Positions 34,544-43,852 of a stretch of 64,000 nt of DNA are shown in pieces; the stretch's first letter is position 1; the number at the start of each line of letters is the position of its first letter. This DNA is from Anaerolineales bacterium. Lineage in GTDB: Bacteria > Chloroflexota > Anaerolineae > Anaerolineales > Villigracilaceae. Position numbers and translations under genes: made by a program. The notes beneath the pieces are model-generated. The model made no database searches, had not been told where the DNA came from, and was given only the letters and a program-made list of their open reading frames with translations. The stretch is from assembly GCA_014860745.1 (NCBI GenBank), contig JACZJC010000039.1, positions 62,001-126,000 on the forward strand. The letters are read 5' to 3'.

Positions 34544-35125
34544 TCATTCCTCTTTCAACCACCTCTTCACCGCAGCGCGTGGATGCTCGTACTTTTCCAT
34601 TGATTCCAGCAATTCCGCGGGTTGCATTTCACTGAATACGGCATTGCGGTGCTCGGCAAAGACGAAGCCTTCCGCAACGGCATGGTCCATGGCGGCAAGC
34701 AGGGGCTCGTAATATTTTTTCACGTTCAACAAGCCGACAGGTTTTTCATGCGCGCCGGTCTGCGCCCAGGTGATGGTCTCGAACAACTCGTCCCAGGTGC
34801 CGAAGCCGCCGGGCAGGGCGATATACCCATCTGCAAGTTCGTGCATGCGGGCTTTGCGTCCATGCATGTCGGGAGCCACGTCCATGCGGGTGAGGCCGGT
34901 GTGCGCGAGGGCAGGAGTATTCATGGAAGGGATGATGACGCCGATCACCTCGCCGCCCGCCGACAAGGTTCCATTCGCCACTTCGCCCATCAGCCCGGTC
35001 TTGCCGCCGCCGAAAATAAGGCGGATGCCTCTTTCCGCGAGGGTCATGCCCATTTTGTATGCGGCAGCTTTATAGTCCGCATGAACCGAGTCCGACGATC
35101 CGCAAAAAACACATATTGATTTCAT
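34544..35125 (-). CDS. LOG-family protein (TIGR00730-type nucleoside monophosphate phosphoribohydrolase)
   Basis: 193 residues. The Rossmann-like lysine-decarboxylase-like fold shows SICVFCGSSDSVH at the N-terminus, LIFGGGKTGLMGEVANG, and the catalytic PGGFGTWDELFE with MHGRKARMHELAD. Family members hydrolyse N6-modified or plain AMP-type nucleotides to base and ribose phosphate; in plants the same reaction activates cytokinin. Cytoplasmic. Divergent from the DnaJ-type gene, 129 bp apart. No strong ribosome binding site. Confidence 0.92.
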   Translation of the reverse strand: MKSICVFCGSSDSVHADYKAAAYKMGMTLAERGIRLIFGGGKTGLMGEVANGTLSAGGEVIGVIIPSMNTPALAHTGLTRMDVAPDMHGRKARMHELADGYIALPGGFGTWDELFETITWAQTGAHEKPVGLLNVKKYYEPLLAAMDHAVAEGFVFAEHRNAVFSEMQPAELLESMEKYEHPRAAVKRWLKEE

Positions 35126-35218
35126 GGTCTACTCATCTTTTCTTTTTAGAATGACCTTCGGCAACTGTACCACACGAATTACACAGGTTAGAGTTATGTA
35201 AGTGTACCCTTTGAGCGC

Positions 35219-35248
35219 TTGACTCACACCCTGCGCAGGGATGAAAAT
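35219..35248 (+). promoter_or_regulatory. Putative leaderless promoter of the DnaJ-type gene
   Basis: TTGACT (35219-35224), 18-bp spacer, GAAAAT (35243-35248); the ATG at 35255 is 6 nt after the -10 box and has no Shine-Dalgarno. Confidence 0.45.
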
Positions 35249-35254
35249 AGCAGC

Positions 35255-36145
35255 ATGGACTACAAAGACTATTATAAGATCCTTGGCGTGGACCGCAAAG
35301 CCAGCGCGGACGATATCCGCTCGGCCTATCGCAAGCTTGCCATGAAATATCACCCGGACAAAAATCCCGGCGATAAAAAATCCGAGGATAAGTTCAAGGA
35401 TATCAACGAGGCTTACCAGGTCTTGAGCGACGAGCAAAAACGCGCGCGCTACGACCAGCTGGGCAGCGCCTATTCCAACTTCCGCACGAGCGGCGGCCGG
35501 CCGGGTGATTTTCAATGGGATGATTGGTTCCAACAGCAGAGTGCAGGGCAGCGCGGCAATGTGGATGACATGTTCGGCGGCGGCAGTTTCTCCGAATTCT
35601 TCCGCACCATCTTCGGCGAGGCGGTCCGTTCTTCGGCACGCGGACAAGCCGCACAGGAAAGCGGTTACCAGCATGAATTGACGATCAGTTTTCAGGAGGC
35701 GTATGATGGCACGATGCGCCAGCTGCAAACGAACGGGCGCAAACTTCAGGTGCGCATCCCTGCCGGGGTGAAGACGGGTTCCAAAGTGCGGGTGGCAGGC
35801 GCGGGACCGGAAGGAACCGATCTCTATCTGGTCATCCAGGTGGAAGAGGAGAATCGCTTCGAACGCGATGGAAGCGACTTAACCACGACAGCACCCATCA
35901 GTATTTTTACCTTGATCCTCGGCGGCGAAGCGGATGTGGATACGCCTGCCGGAAAAGTTAAATTAAACATTCCCGCAGGCACGCAACCAGACCAGGTCTT
36001 CCGGCTGGCCGGGCGCGGGATGCCGCACTTGAAAAAACCGGAAACAAAAGGCGACCTATACGTGAAGTTGAAAGTACAAGTTCCTAAATATCTGTCGTCC
36101 AAACAAAGGGAACTGATCGAAGAAGCGTCCCGAATCAAGTTTTAA
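35255..36145 (+). CDS. DnaJ/CbpA-type co-chaperone
   Basis: 296 residues. The J-domain (residues 3-70) has the HPD motif in [15 protein letters not shown] Gly/Phe-rich region (75-135) is followed by the two beta-sandwich substrate-binding domains with [19 protein letters not shown]. The cysteine-rich zinc finger of true DnaJ is missing, so it is a class B, CbpA-like protein that stimulates DnaK (18960-20846). The start [12 protein letters not shown] is chosen because the longer frame contains the promoter-like sequence. The HtrA-type protease gene follows 18 bp later, a sensible protein-quality pairing. Confidence 0.93.
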   Translation: MDYKDYYKILGVDRKASADDIRSAYRKLAMKYHPDKNPGDKKSEDKFKDINEAYQVLSDEQKRARYDQLGSAYSNFRTSGGRPGDFQWDDWFQQQSAGQRGNVDDMFGGGSFSEFFRTIFGEAVRSSARGQAAQESGYQHELTISFQEAYDGTMRQLQTNGRKLQVRIPAGVKTGSKVRVAGAGPEGTDLYLVIQVEEENRFERDGSDLTTTAPISIFTLILGGEADVDTPAGKVKLNIPAGTQPDQVFRLAGRGMPHLKKPETKGDLYVKLKVQVPKYLSSKQRELIEEASRIKF

Positions 36146-36163
36146 AGTTTTACAGGAGTAAGC

Positions 36164-37300
36164 ATGAAAATAAAACGAAGCATCCTTGCTTTCACGGTTT
36201 TAATATTGGCGATGCTGGCATGCCAGAATCCCATCCCCGCCGGGCAGGAACCTGCGGTACCTGTTCAACCGATCCCGACCCTTTCAGCCCCGGCGGATAC
36301 GAACGTGGTAAATCCATCATCGCAGCAGGAAAGTTTGGTTGCTCTGTATGATAATGTGAGCGCAGGCACGGTGGCGATCCTCACGGATCAGGGTTCAGGC
36401 TCGGGGTTTGTGTATGACGGCGGCGGCCACATCGTTACGAACTTCCATGTAATTGACGGAGCCGATGTGATTGAAGTCCGCTTTACTTCCGGTTACATGG
36501 CCTACGGAACGGTGATCGGGACGGATACCGATTCGGACATTGCCATTGTAAAAGTGGATGCGCCCGCCGGGGAACTCCATCCGCTGCCGCTCGGCGATTC
36601 AGACCTGCTGAAAGTTGGTCAGACCGTAATTGCCATTGGCAACCCCTTTGGGCTGGATACAACCATGACCGTGGGTATCATTTCTGCGCTGGGCCGCACC
36701 CTGGACTCGGCTCACGAAACCCCGGATGGAAGTTTATTCACAGCCGGTGACATCATCCAGACGGATGCAGCCATCAATCCCGGCAATTCCGGCGGCCCGC
36801 TCTTCAACATCAACGGCGAAGTGGTCGGGGTCAATCGCGCGATCCGCACCACGAATTTCACCGACACCGGCGAACCGATAAACTCCGGCATCGGCTTCGC
36901 GATTTCGATCAACATGGTCAAACGTGTTGCGCCTGCGCTGATCGCAACCGGCAATTATGACTATCCATTCCTCGGCATCTCCTCGATGGACTCGCTCAGC
37001 CTGGAAATGGTGGAAGTGCTTGGTTTGAAATCCTTCACAGGCGCGTATGTCACGAGCGTGGTCTCCGGCGGGCCGGCCGACAAGGCAGGCATTGTGGCAG
37101 GCAGCAAATCCACATCCATTCCAGGCCTGCTCTCCGGCGGCGACTTGATCGTGGCCATCGACGGGAACGAAACCCGCACCTTCGATGAAATGCTGGCCTA
37201 TCTCATCACCCACAAATCGCCCGGTGATACGGTCATCCTGACCGTGCTGCGCGGCGATGAAAAAGTGGATGTGACCATTACGCTCGATAAGAGACCGTAA
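36164..37300 (+). CDS. HtrA/DegP-like trypsin-type serine protease lipoprotein with PDZ domain
   Basis: 378 residues. A lipobox (LAMLACQNP, Cys about residue 20) replaces the usual TM anchor, and a Pro/Ala/Thr linker follows. The protease domain (55-260) has the complete triad: His in VTNFHVID, Asp in DTDSDIAIVKVD, Ser in NPGNSGGPLFN. One PDZ domain (about 270-375; GAYVTSVVSGGPADKAGI) binds C-termini. It would degrade or refold damaged proteins outside the cell membrane. The start has an AGGAG ribosome binding site. In tandem with the DnaJ-type gene. Confidence 0.94.
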   Translation: MKIKRSILAFTVLILAMLACQNPIPAGQEPAVPVQPIPTLSAPADTNVVNPSSQQESLVALYDNVSAGTVAILTDQGSGSGFVYDGGGHIVTNFHVIDGADVIEVRFTSGYMAYGTVIGTDTDSDIAIVKVDAPAGELHPLPLGDSDLLKVGQTVIAIGNPFGLDTTMTVGIISALGRTLDSAHETPDGSLFTAGDIIQTDAAINPGNSGGPLFNINGEVVGVNRAIRTTNFTDTGEPINSGIGFAISINMVKRVAPALIATGNYDYPFLGISSMDSLSLEMVEVLGLKSFTGAYVTSVVSGGPADKAGIVAGSKSTSIPGLLSGGDLIVAIDGNETRTFDEMLAYLITHKSPGDTVILTVLRGDEKVDVTITLDKRP

Positions 37301-37317
37301 ATAAAATAATTCACGTT

Positions 37318-37379
37318 GTAGGGACGACCCTTCAATGATTATCAAGGTGTCTTGCTTCCGCTGGGCGGGTCGCCCTTAC
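37318..37379. repeat. Imperfect inverted repeat, REP/MITE-like
   Basis: Arms GTAGGGACGACCC (37318-37330) and GGGTCGCCCTTAC (37367-37379) match at 11 of 13 positions and enclose 36 bp. Elements of the form GTAGGGGCGACCC are common dispersed repeats in many genomes; copy number here cannot be judged. Confidence 0.55.
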
Positions 37380-37400
37380 GGTGTATGTGAGTGAGTAAAT

Positions 37401-37433
37401 AAAGTCCTCCGAGTAAAAAACTCGGAGGACTTT
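37401..37433. terminator. Bidirectional terminator between HtrA-type and oxidoreductase genes
   Basis: 13-bp perfect arms AAAGTCCTCCGAG and its complement around a 7-nt loop. Confidence 0.9.
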
Positions 37434-37437
37434 GCAT

Positions 37438-38079
37438 TTAACCAAAACGCTCTTCACGCCAGACATCGGCACGGTTGTGATAACCGGCCTGTTCCCAGAA
37501 TCCACGCTTGTCATGGGACATGAATTCGAGAGACCTCAGCCATTTGGCACCCTTCCACAAATAGGGTGTTTCCAGGTCTTCGCGGCCGGGGATGAACCCC
37601 ACCATGCCGCGCAGTGGATAACCATGATCCGGGGAGATCGGCTCGCCGTTGAAATGCGTCGCCAGAAGAAAATTATCCTGCATGACCACTGACAGCGGCA
37701 GATTAACCGTAAAGCCATATTCCGCGTGCTGCATGACGTAGGTGGCGCTCGGCTTGATCTTGATCAATCCGTTTTCCACCAGGGTCTTCACAGAAACGCC
37801 CTCCCAGGTGGTGTCGAACTTGCTCCAGCGGGTGACGCAGTGCAGATCCATTTTTATGCTTGTGCGCGGAAGCTGGTTGAACTCGCTCCAATTCCAGCGC
37901 TTTTCCTCTTCCACTTCGCCCCATATACGGAGATCCCACGTGGCGGCATCGAACATGGGAACGGGCCCATAATGTAAAACGGGAAATTTCTGGGTCAACG
38001 ACTGGCCGGGCGGAAGCCGCCCTTCCGAGCGGACGCGATCCTCTTCCTTGCGGCGGTCCAAACCTTCAAACTGGAACAT
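37438..38079 (-). CDS. Sulfite-oxidase/MsrP-type molybdopterin oxidoreductase
   Basis: 213 residues, consisting of the molybdopterin-binding fold alone. The Moco-ligating Cys is in LHCVTRWSKFDTTWEGV, and HGYPLRGMVGFIPGREDLETPYLWKGAKWL is the typical C-terminal part. There is no Tat signal peptide (the protein begins MFQFEGLDRRKEEDRV), so it is cytoplasmic, unlike E. coli MsrP, and has no dimerisation domain as in sulfite oxidase. The partner and substrate are unknown. The ribosome binding site GAGGTGA is strong. Confidence 0.85.
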   Translation of the reverse strand: MFQFEGLDRRKEEDRVRSEGRLPPGQSLTQKFPVLHYGPVPMFDAATWDLRIWGEVEEEKRWNWSEFNQLPRTSIKMDLHCVTRWSKFDTTWEGVSVKTLVENGLIKIKPSATYVMQHAEYGFTVNLPLSVVMQDNFLLATHFNGEPISPDHGYPLRGMVGFIPGREDLETPYLWKGAKWLRSLEFMSHDKRGFWEQAGYHNRADVWREERFG

Positions 38080-38301
38080 GGGTCACCTCACGAAAATAAA
38101 ATGAATAAATTCAGCACTGAATAGACACGGAGTATCCCCTAAATGTTACCCGGAAATTATTATTAATTTCTTAAGCAAATCCGTTCGGTACTATTTTAGC
38201 ATCCAATATAATTGGGAGTGAAATATGGGTCAAATTGGCTCTGTCGGGGCGGGGGATTGCTCTTATAATTGGAAAAAGTTTCAACAGGTGTGAGGAGTAC
38301 C

Positions 38302-40197
38302 ATGAGCAAGCCAACATTCCGACAAAGATTTCAGTACTGGTTCGATAATTTCATGTCGCGCGGCACAGGCGCGATGCTGGCGGGGTTATTTGTCCTTTCC
38401 GCATTGATCATCCTGGCCGCCGCCGCATTGGTAAAACTAACCAACACCGCGCCCAACAACGAAAGTTTTCTTGAAGTTGCGTGGATGAGCCTGCTTCGAA
38501 CCCTCGATTCCGGCACCATGGGCGGGGATACGGGCAGTCCCTTCTTCCTGGTCATGATGTTGATCGTCACTTTCGGAGGCGTGTTCGTCGTCAGTGCCCT
38601 GATCGGCATCATCAACAACGGCCTCGAAGATAAAATGGAGCAGCTTCGCAAGGGGCGCTCTGTTGTCCTTGAAAACGACCACACCCTCATCCTCGGCTGG
38701 AACCCGCAAATCTTCACCGTCATCTCGGAGTTGATCCTCGCCAACGAAAGCCGCAAAAGCGGCGCAGTCATTGTCGTATTGGCCGAGCAGGATAAGGTCG
38801 AGATGGAAGATGCGATCAACGAACGCATCCCCGAAACGAAGAACACCCGCGTCATCTGCCGTTCCGGCAGCCCCATCGATTTAAGCGATCTTGAAATTGC
38901 CAGCCCGCACACAGCCCGCTCCATTATCATCCTTTCCGAGGGTGCAGACCCGGATACGCATGTCATCAAATCCGTGCTGGCGATCACTAATAATCCCAAC
39001 CGGCGTGAAGAACCGTACCACATCGTAACCCAGATCCATGATCCCAAGAACATGGATGTGGTGAAAATGCTTGGCGCAAAAGACAACGTGCAGGCCATCC
39101 TCACTACCGACCTGATCGCCCGCGTGGTGGCACAAACATCGCGCCAGAGCGGCCTTTCCATTGTCTACACCGAGTTGATGAATTTTGGCGGTGATGAAAT
39201 CTATTTCAAACAGGAGCCCAACCTTTCGGGCAGGACATTCGGCGAAGCCTTGCTTGCTTTTGAAACATCCACTTTGATGGGTCTTCGCAAGGCCGACGGC
39301 ACGATCACTCTAAATCCGCCGATGGACACGCGCATCCAATCCGGAGACCAGATATTCGCGATCGCTGAAGACGACGACAAAATTCAACTTTCAAACCTGC
39401 CCCGCATCCCGCTGGATGAAAGCCTGATCCTGCAAAATGGAAAAGCATCCAAGCCCAAACCAGAGCGCGGACTCATCCTTGGCTGGAACCGTTCCGGGGC
39501 CACCATCATCCGCGAGCTGGATAATTATGTGGCTAAAGGCTCGCAGTTGACCATCGTCTCGCATATCTACGACCTTGAAAAACAGATGCGTCAGGGAAAC
39601 AAAAAGATCGTCAACCAGAAATTGACCGTGCTCGAAGGCGACATCCGCGACCGCGCCCTGCTCGAAAAATTACAGGTCACGGAATATGATCATGTTATCG
39701 TCCTCGCATACAGCCACCTCGAAGCACAGGAAGCGGATGCCATCACCCTTGTTACGCTGCTGCATTTGCGCGACATCGCTGAAAAAGATGAAACCCCATT
39801 CTCCATCATCAGCGAAATGCTCGACCTGCGCAACCGCGAGCTGGCCGAAGCCGCCAAAGTGGACGACTTCATCGTCAGCGAGCATCTCATCAGCCTCATG
39901 CTTGCACAACTCTCCGAAAACGCCGACCTGCTGGGTGTCTTCAACGACATCTTCGACCCCGAAGGCGCTGAGGTTTACCTCAAACCCATCGGGGATTACG
40001 TGTCCACCGGTCAGCCCATCAACTTCTACACCGTCACCGAGGCGGCCCGCCGCCGCGGCGAAACCGCCATTGGTTATCGTTTGATGAGTGAAAGCCACAA
40101 TGCCGAAAAAGCCTACGGCGTGCACACCAACCCAAAGAAATCCGAAAAAGTAACTTTTACCTCGCAAGATAAGTTGATCTTGATTTCGGAAGGGTAA
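38302..40197 (+). CDS. CASTOR/POLLUX-type ion channel with TrkA-like RCK domains
   Basis: 631 residues. TM1 (about 20-45) and TM2 (80-110) enclose a pore-like stretch without the TVGYG filter, followed by two NAD-binding RCK modules: LILGWNPQIFTVISELI (about residue 128) and LILGWNRSGATIIRELD (about 392). The gene order TM-TM-RCK-RCK and the LEDKMEQLRKGRS linker are those of plant CASTOR/POLLUX and their bacterial relatives, which conduct cations and, in plants, Ca2+ into nuclei. ATG at 38302 has a GAGGAG ribosome binding site; the longer frame is rejected. Two TATAATTGG copies (38207-38215 and 38264-38272) lie upstream. Confidence 0.9.
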   Translation: MSKPTFRQRFQYWFDNFMSRGTGAMLAGLFVLSALIILAAAALVKLTNTAPNNESFLEVAWMSLLRTLDSGTMGGDTGSPFFLVMMLIVTFGGVFVVSALIGIINNGLEDKMEQLRKGRSVVLENDHTLILGWNPQIFTVISELILANESRKSGAVIVVLAEQDKVEMEDAINERIPETKNTRVICRSGSPIDLSDLEIASPHTARSIIILSEGADPDTHVIKSVLAITNNPNRREEPYHIVTQIHDPKNMDVVKMLGAKDNVQAILTTDLIARVVAQTSRQSGLSIVYTELMNFGGDEIYFKQEPNLSGRTFGEALLAFETSTLMGLRKADGTITLNPPMDTRIQSGDQIFAIAEDDDKIQLSNLPRIPLDESLILQNGKASKPKPERGLILGWNRSGATIIRELDNYVAKGSQLTIVSHIYDLEKQMRQGNKKIVNQKLTVLEGDIRDRALLEKLQVTEYDHVIVLAYSHLEAQEADAITLVTLLHLRDIAEKDETPFSIISEMLDLRNRELAEAAKVDDFIVSEHLISLMLAQLSENADLLGVFNDIFDPEGAEVYLKPIGDYVSTGQPINFYTVTEAARRRGETAIGYRLMSESHNAEKAYGVHTNPKKSEKVTFTSQDKLILISEG

Positions 40198-40207
40198 TTC
40201 ATAGCGT

Positions 40208-40246
40208 GTCATTGTGAGCCGCCAAATTGCGGCGGCTCACAATGAC
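40208..40246. terminator. Perfect 16-bp inverted repeat between channel and pxpA genes
   Basis: Arms GTCATTGTGAGCCGCC and its complement around AAATTGC, followed by ATCACTTTTTT. It should terminate both convergent genes; its sequence is also like dispersed GTCATTGNGAG repeats. Confidence 0.8.
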
Positions 40247-40247
40247 A

Positions 40248-40979
40248 TCACTTTTTTAATCCCACAACTTCAATTTCATTTTTCATCAAAGCTTCACGCA
40301 GCAGCTTTGCATTCTCCACCGCATGCGGATGATCGCCATGCAGGCACAAGGTATCCACGCGCACATTCTTTTCCCCAAACCAAATCCCATCTTTGATCAA
40401 TCGAACCGCATTCGCCGCCACCCCTCCCGGCGACTCGATCAACGCACCCGCTTGACTGCGCGGCATCAAGGTTCCATCGGGGCGGTACGCCCTGTCCGGG
40501 AATCCCTCGTTTGCGGTTTTGATTCCAGCCTCGACTCCCGCCTCACACAACCCCAAGCCTGCCAGCCCAACCAGAATTAAATCCACGCTGACTCTTTTTA
40601 CCGCCCGCACAATGGCATCTGCCAGCATGCGATCCTTCGCCGCCTGATTGTATAACGCACCATGCGGCTTGACGTGGATGAGATCGACGCCTTCCTCTTT
40701 TGCGATTTTAGCCAATACATCGATTTGTTGAAAAACAATCACCTCAGCGTCTTCAGGGGAAACTTTCATTTCCAGCCTGCCAAAGTTTTTCTTATCATTC
40801 CAGCCCGGATGCGCGCCGACATTCACGCCATGTAATTTGGCGAGTTTCACCGTGGCTTGCATTACTTCCTCGTTCCCAGCATGGAATCCGCAGGCGATAT
40901 TCGCAGATGTAATATACGGCATGATGGTTTCGTCATTGCCAGTTTCTTCACCGAGATCACAATTCAAGTCTATCTTCAT
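40248..40979 (-). CDS. pxpA: 5-oxoprolinase subunit A (LamB/YcsF family)
   Basis: 243 residues, normal length. The N-terminus KIDLNCDLGEETGNDETIMPY and the following SANIACGFHAG and GAHPGWNDKKNFGR segments are the YcsF family signature; VKPHGALYNQA and LCLHGDHPHAV complete it. With PxpB and PxpC it uses ATP to open 5-oxoproline (pyroglutamate) to glutamate. Its start overlaps the end of pxpC by 4 bp. Confidence 0.95.
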   Translation of the reverse strand: MKIDLNCDLGEETGNDETIMPYITSANIACGFHAGNEEVMQATVKLAKLHGVNVGAHPGWNDKKNFGRLEMKVSPEDAEVIVFQQIDVLAKIAKEEGVDLIHVKPHGALYNQAAKDRMLADAIVRAVKRVSVDLILVGLAGLGLCEAGVEAGIKTANEGFPDRAYRPDGTLMPRSQAGALIESPGGVAANAVRLIKDGIWFGEKNVRVDTLCLHGDHPHAVENAKLLREALMKNEIEVVGLKK

Positions 40980-41878
40980 CTCAAACCTGCCAGCTTTTTC
41001 TGTGCTTCTTCCACGGTCGTTTCCTTGAAACGGATTTTACTCACCCCCGCTTCACATTGTGCCAGCACCGGCAGATCCGCATGGGTGACGTTTGCAATTT
41101 TTGGGTAGCCGCCTGTGGTGGGCGAATCGGCCATCATCACAATTGGCTGCCCATTGGCTGGGACTTGCACGCTGCCCATCGTCATGCCTTCGGAAATCAA
41201 ATCCATGCTACCGGAATGGGGAATGGGTTTTCCCTCCAGCCGATAACCCATCCGGTCAAAGGATCGGCTCAAGATGTATTTATTTTCATAAAAGATTTTT
41301 AGGCCTTCATTGGTAAATCTATTCTCCTGCGGGCCAGGAATGACTTCGATGACTGGCAATTGGCTGTACTTCATGTACTTTCCAACAGGAAAATCCCTTG
41401 CCGCAAGTTTGCTCAATTCACTCGCCGGCTTTCCCGCCTCCAATATATCCCCGCCGCGAAGGGCAGAGCCAATTCCGCCGCGCAAGTATGTGGATTTTGA
41501 ACCCAAGATTGAAGGGGTTTCAAATCCGCCAGCGATGGCAAGATATGCCCAATTGCCGCCGCTTGTTTTTTTCACTTGTACATGCCAGCCTGCACGAACG
41601 TAGAACGTAGTCCAGAGCGGAAATTTCCACACATAATTTTCCACTTCGAAACCCGCGCCAGTGACGGCAAGAGTCGTATCGCGTAATGCGCGAAGTGCAA
41701 TTTCGCCCAAGCCGATTTCAATGACAACTGCATCGGTTGAATTGCCGAGCAGGGAATTTGCAGCGCGGTGTGCGAACCAATCCATTGGGCCGGAGACAGG
41801 GACACCGTAGCTTTGCCAGCCGCGCCTGCCAGAGTCTTGAAACGTGGCCAGGCCGGAGACATCCAAAACTTCAAGCAT
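40976..41878 (-). CDS. pxpC: 5-oxoprolinase subunit C (biotin-dependent carboxyltransferase-like)
   Basis: 300 residues, the KipA/urea amidolyase-like AHS2 domain. LEVLDVSGLATFQDSGRRGW and GMDWFAHRAAN-like positions (GPMDWFAHRAANSLLGN), QRPGGYPKIA-type segment (SPTTGGYPKIANVTHADLP) match the family. The start at 41878 has GAGG 6 bp upstream and overlaps the pxpB stop by 8 bp, as expected for coupled translation; ATG at 41884 is the alternative. The longer frame is discarded since it runs through pxpB. Confidence 0.93.
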   Translation of the reverse strand: MLEVLDVSGLATFQDSGRRGWQSYGVPVSGPMDWFAHRAANSLLGNSTDAVVIEIGLGEIALRALRDTTLAVTGAGFEVENYVWKFPLWTTFYVRAGWHVQVKKTSGGNWAYLAIAGGFETPSILGSKSTYLRGGIGSALRGGDILEAGKPASELSKLAARDFPVGKYMKYSQLPVIEVIPGPQENRFTNEGLKIFYENKYILSRSFDRMGYRLEGKPIPHSGSMDLISEGMTMGSVQVPANGQPIVMMADSPTTGGYPKIANVTHADLPVLAQCEAGVSKIRFKETTVEEAQKKLAGLR

Positions 41879-42524
41879 GGTCATCCTCAACAGGGATGAA
41901 CTTAACGAGATCGCCCGGCGAAAACAAAAACGGAATATCACGAGTTGGGTCGAATAATTTAAGGGGTGTCCAGCCGATGAGATGCCATCCGCCCGGTGAG
42001 TCGAGAGGGTAAATCCCGGTCTGAGAATCAGCAATGGCGACCGAGCCTGCTTTTACATACGTGCGCGGCGTTTCCAAACGCGGCATGATGAGCCTTTCGT
42101 CGAGCATGCCCATGTAAGGAAAGCCCGGCGTGAAGCCCATCATGTACACGGTGTATTCGCGTCCGCTATGGATGCGGATCACATCAGCGGGGGAAATGTT
42201 TTTCGAGACCGCGACAGTTTCCAGGTCCGGACCTGAAGCGCCGCCGTATCGTACCGGCACCTCGAGCCTGCGCGGCGACCGATGGAATGATTCATCCAGT
42301 TGAGTCATTTTATCCCGCACCCAATGTGTGACTTGATCGAACGTCAGAGTTAAAGGATCGTAGTGAATTAATAAAGTTGAATATGCGGGGACAGTTTCAA
42401 GTATGCCGGGGATTGCATCGTTCTGGAAAAGCGCATCGAGCGTATGCACCCGTTGATTGAGCGCGAGGTTGATTTCTTCGCCCAGTTCGATGAGCAAGGC
42501 AGAATCGCCGAGCGGCTTGAGCAT
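41871..42524 (-). CDS. pxpB: 5-oxoprolinase subunit B (KipI family, AHS1 domain)
   Basis: 217 residues. The AHS1 fold is visible in MLKPLGDSALLIELGEEIN, PVRYGGASGPDLETVA and YTVYMMGFTPGFPYMGMLDERLIMPRLETPRTYVKAGSV (quoted in parts of the same conserved stretch near residues 128-165). PxpB is the first gene of the oxoprolinase set and begins 2 bp after the RNA methyltransferase stop, so the four genes share one transcript. Together they salvage 5-oxoproline, a damage product of glutamine and glutamate. Confidence 0.93.
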   Translation of the reverse strand: MLKPLGDSALLIELGEEINLALNQRVHTLDALFQNDAIPGILETVPAYSTLLIHYDPLTLTFDQVTHWVRDKMTQLDESFHRSPRRLEVPVRYGGASGPDLETVAVSKNISPADVIRIHSGREYTVYMMGFTPGFPYMGMLDERLIMPRLETPRTYVKAGSVAIADSQTGIYPLDSPGGWHLIGWTPLKLFDPTRDIPFLFSPGDLVKFIPVEDDHA

Positions 42525-42526
42525 GA

Positions 42527-43771
42527 TTACGCGAGTTCGAAAATCGAGATTGATTCGATGTGGTAGGTTTGCGGAAACAGGTCGAAGGGAGTTACTTGCA
42601 CCAAGCGATACCCTCCGTTTATGATGCGTGCCGCATCGCGCGCAAGGGTGGATGGGTCGCAGGAGACGTACGCGAGAATTTGCGGCTTGATTCTGAGGAT
42701 GGCATCGAGCCCGTGTTTTTCGAGCCCTGCGCGCGGCGGGTCGACGATCATGTGAGACGGCGGTTTGATTTGGTCTGCCAGGGCAGGCAGGATTTCCCCG
42801 GCTGTGCCTTCATATAAATCCACATTATCGAATTCGTCGAGGTTGAAGCCGAAATCTTCACAAGCGGACGAGGATGATTCGACCCCAATGACCTTTGCAT
42901 ATCTCGGCGCGAAGAATTTACTGAACAAACCAGCGCCACAATAAACGTCGAGCAGGGTTGCAGAGCGGGAAACAGGCAGGCTGACAAGGAGGTGCTCCAC
43001 CATTTTCTCCGCCATTTTTGTATTGACTTGGAAAAATGAATTTGCGGAAATGCGGAATTCCTTCTCAAGAAGTTTTATATATAAATGGTCCTGTCCCGCA
43101 ATGACGACGGGATGGTCTTCATAGATATGAACCACGGAAACATCAGCTTCGACTTCCAGCTCGGGAGTTTCCTCCGTTTCGGATTCAAGCACGAGCATTA
43201 ATTCCTCGTTTTGTCCGGCTCGCAGGGAAACTCGTTCCAGATTCATTTTCGATTCAAATTTCAATTCGTGCCAGAAATTATTGATGCCCTCGTCCGGCAA
43301 ATGGCATTCGTCGATGGGGAAAATTGAATTGCCTTTTGAGTTTATAAAACCAAGTTTCCCATCATCAGTGAGGTGGAATTGCATATGGTTGCGATAATTC
43401 CATTCGAGCGGGGAGGCGATCATTGGTTTAATGGGCGGGTTTTCGATTTTTCCGATCCTCTGCAATTGGTCGCGCAAAATCTCTGTTTTTGCAAGCAGTT
43501 GTTTTTCGTAGGGAAGGTTTTGGTAATGACATCCGCCGCATTGGGTGAAGTGCTTGCATTTGGGTTCAATTCGATCTGGCGATGCTTTTAATATTCCAAT
43601 GAATTCACCGCGCGCGAAATTTTGTTTTTCCCGGGTTATGTGCACACGCACCACTTCCCCCGGCAACCCAAACGGAATAAAGACAGCGCGGCCGTCGGGG
43701 AGGCGGCCCATGGCGTCGCCGCCATACGTCAGTTTTTCGAGGGTGATATCAAAGGTGGGGGTTTCGGCCAT
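42527..43771 (-). CDS. RlmD/RumA-type 23S rRNA (uracil-5-)-methyltransferase
   Basis: 414 residues. An N-terminal TRAM domain (1-60) is followed by the [4Fe-4S] motif CKHFTQCGGCHYQ and a fourth Cys in DECHLPDEG; the SAM site is DVYCGAGLFSKFF, and the catalytic motifs are DPPRAGLEKHGLDAI and YVSCDPSTLARDAARI with the nucleophile Cys. It methylates C5 of a uridine in rRNA or tRNA; the exact site (U747, U1939 or tRNA U54) is not certain. Minus-strand TATAAT at 43781-43786 lies 9 nt before the ATG with no Shine-Dalgarno, so the transcript is nearly leaderless. It leads the pxp operon. Confidence 0.92.
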   Translation of the reverse strand: MAETPTFDITLEKLTYGGDAMGRLPDGRAVFIPFGLPGEVVRVHITREKQNFARGEFIGILKASPDRIEPKCKHFTQCGGCHYQNLPYEKQLLAKTEILRDQLQRIGKIENPPIKPMIASPLEWNYRNHMQFHLTDDGKLGFINSKGNSIFPIDECHLPDEGINNFWHELKFESKMNLERVSLRAGQNEELMLVLESETEETPELEVEADVSVVHIYEDHPVVIAGQDHLYIKLLEKEFRISANSFFQVNTKMAEKMVEHLLVSLPVSRSATLLDVYCGAGLFSKFFAPRYAKVIGVESSSSACEDFGFNLDEFDNVDLYEGTAGEILPALADQIKPPSHMIVDPPRAGLEKHGLDAILRIKPQILAYVSCDPSTLARDAARIINGGYRLVQVTPFDLFPQTYHIESISIFELA

Positions 43772-43794
43772 GGTGATGAAATTATAACTGCAAC

Positions 43795-43832
43795 AAAAAG
43801 AGGAAAGACCATCAAAAGTCTTTCCTCTTTTT
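43795..43832 (-). terminator. Terminator after the small membrane protein gene
   Basis: 15-bp perfect arms AAAAAGAGGAAAGAC and complement; minus-strand U-run. The downstream methyltransferase has its own promoter just beyond. Confidence 0.85.
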
Positions 43833-43852
43833 CCTGGTTTGTCTGGTCTATG

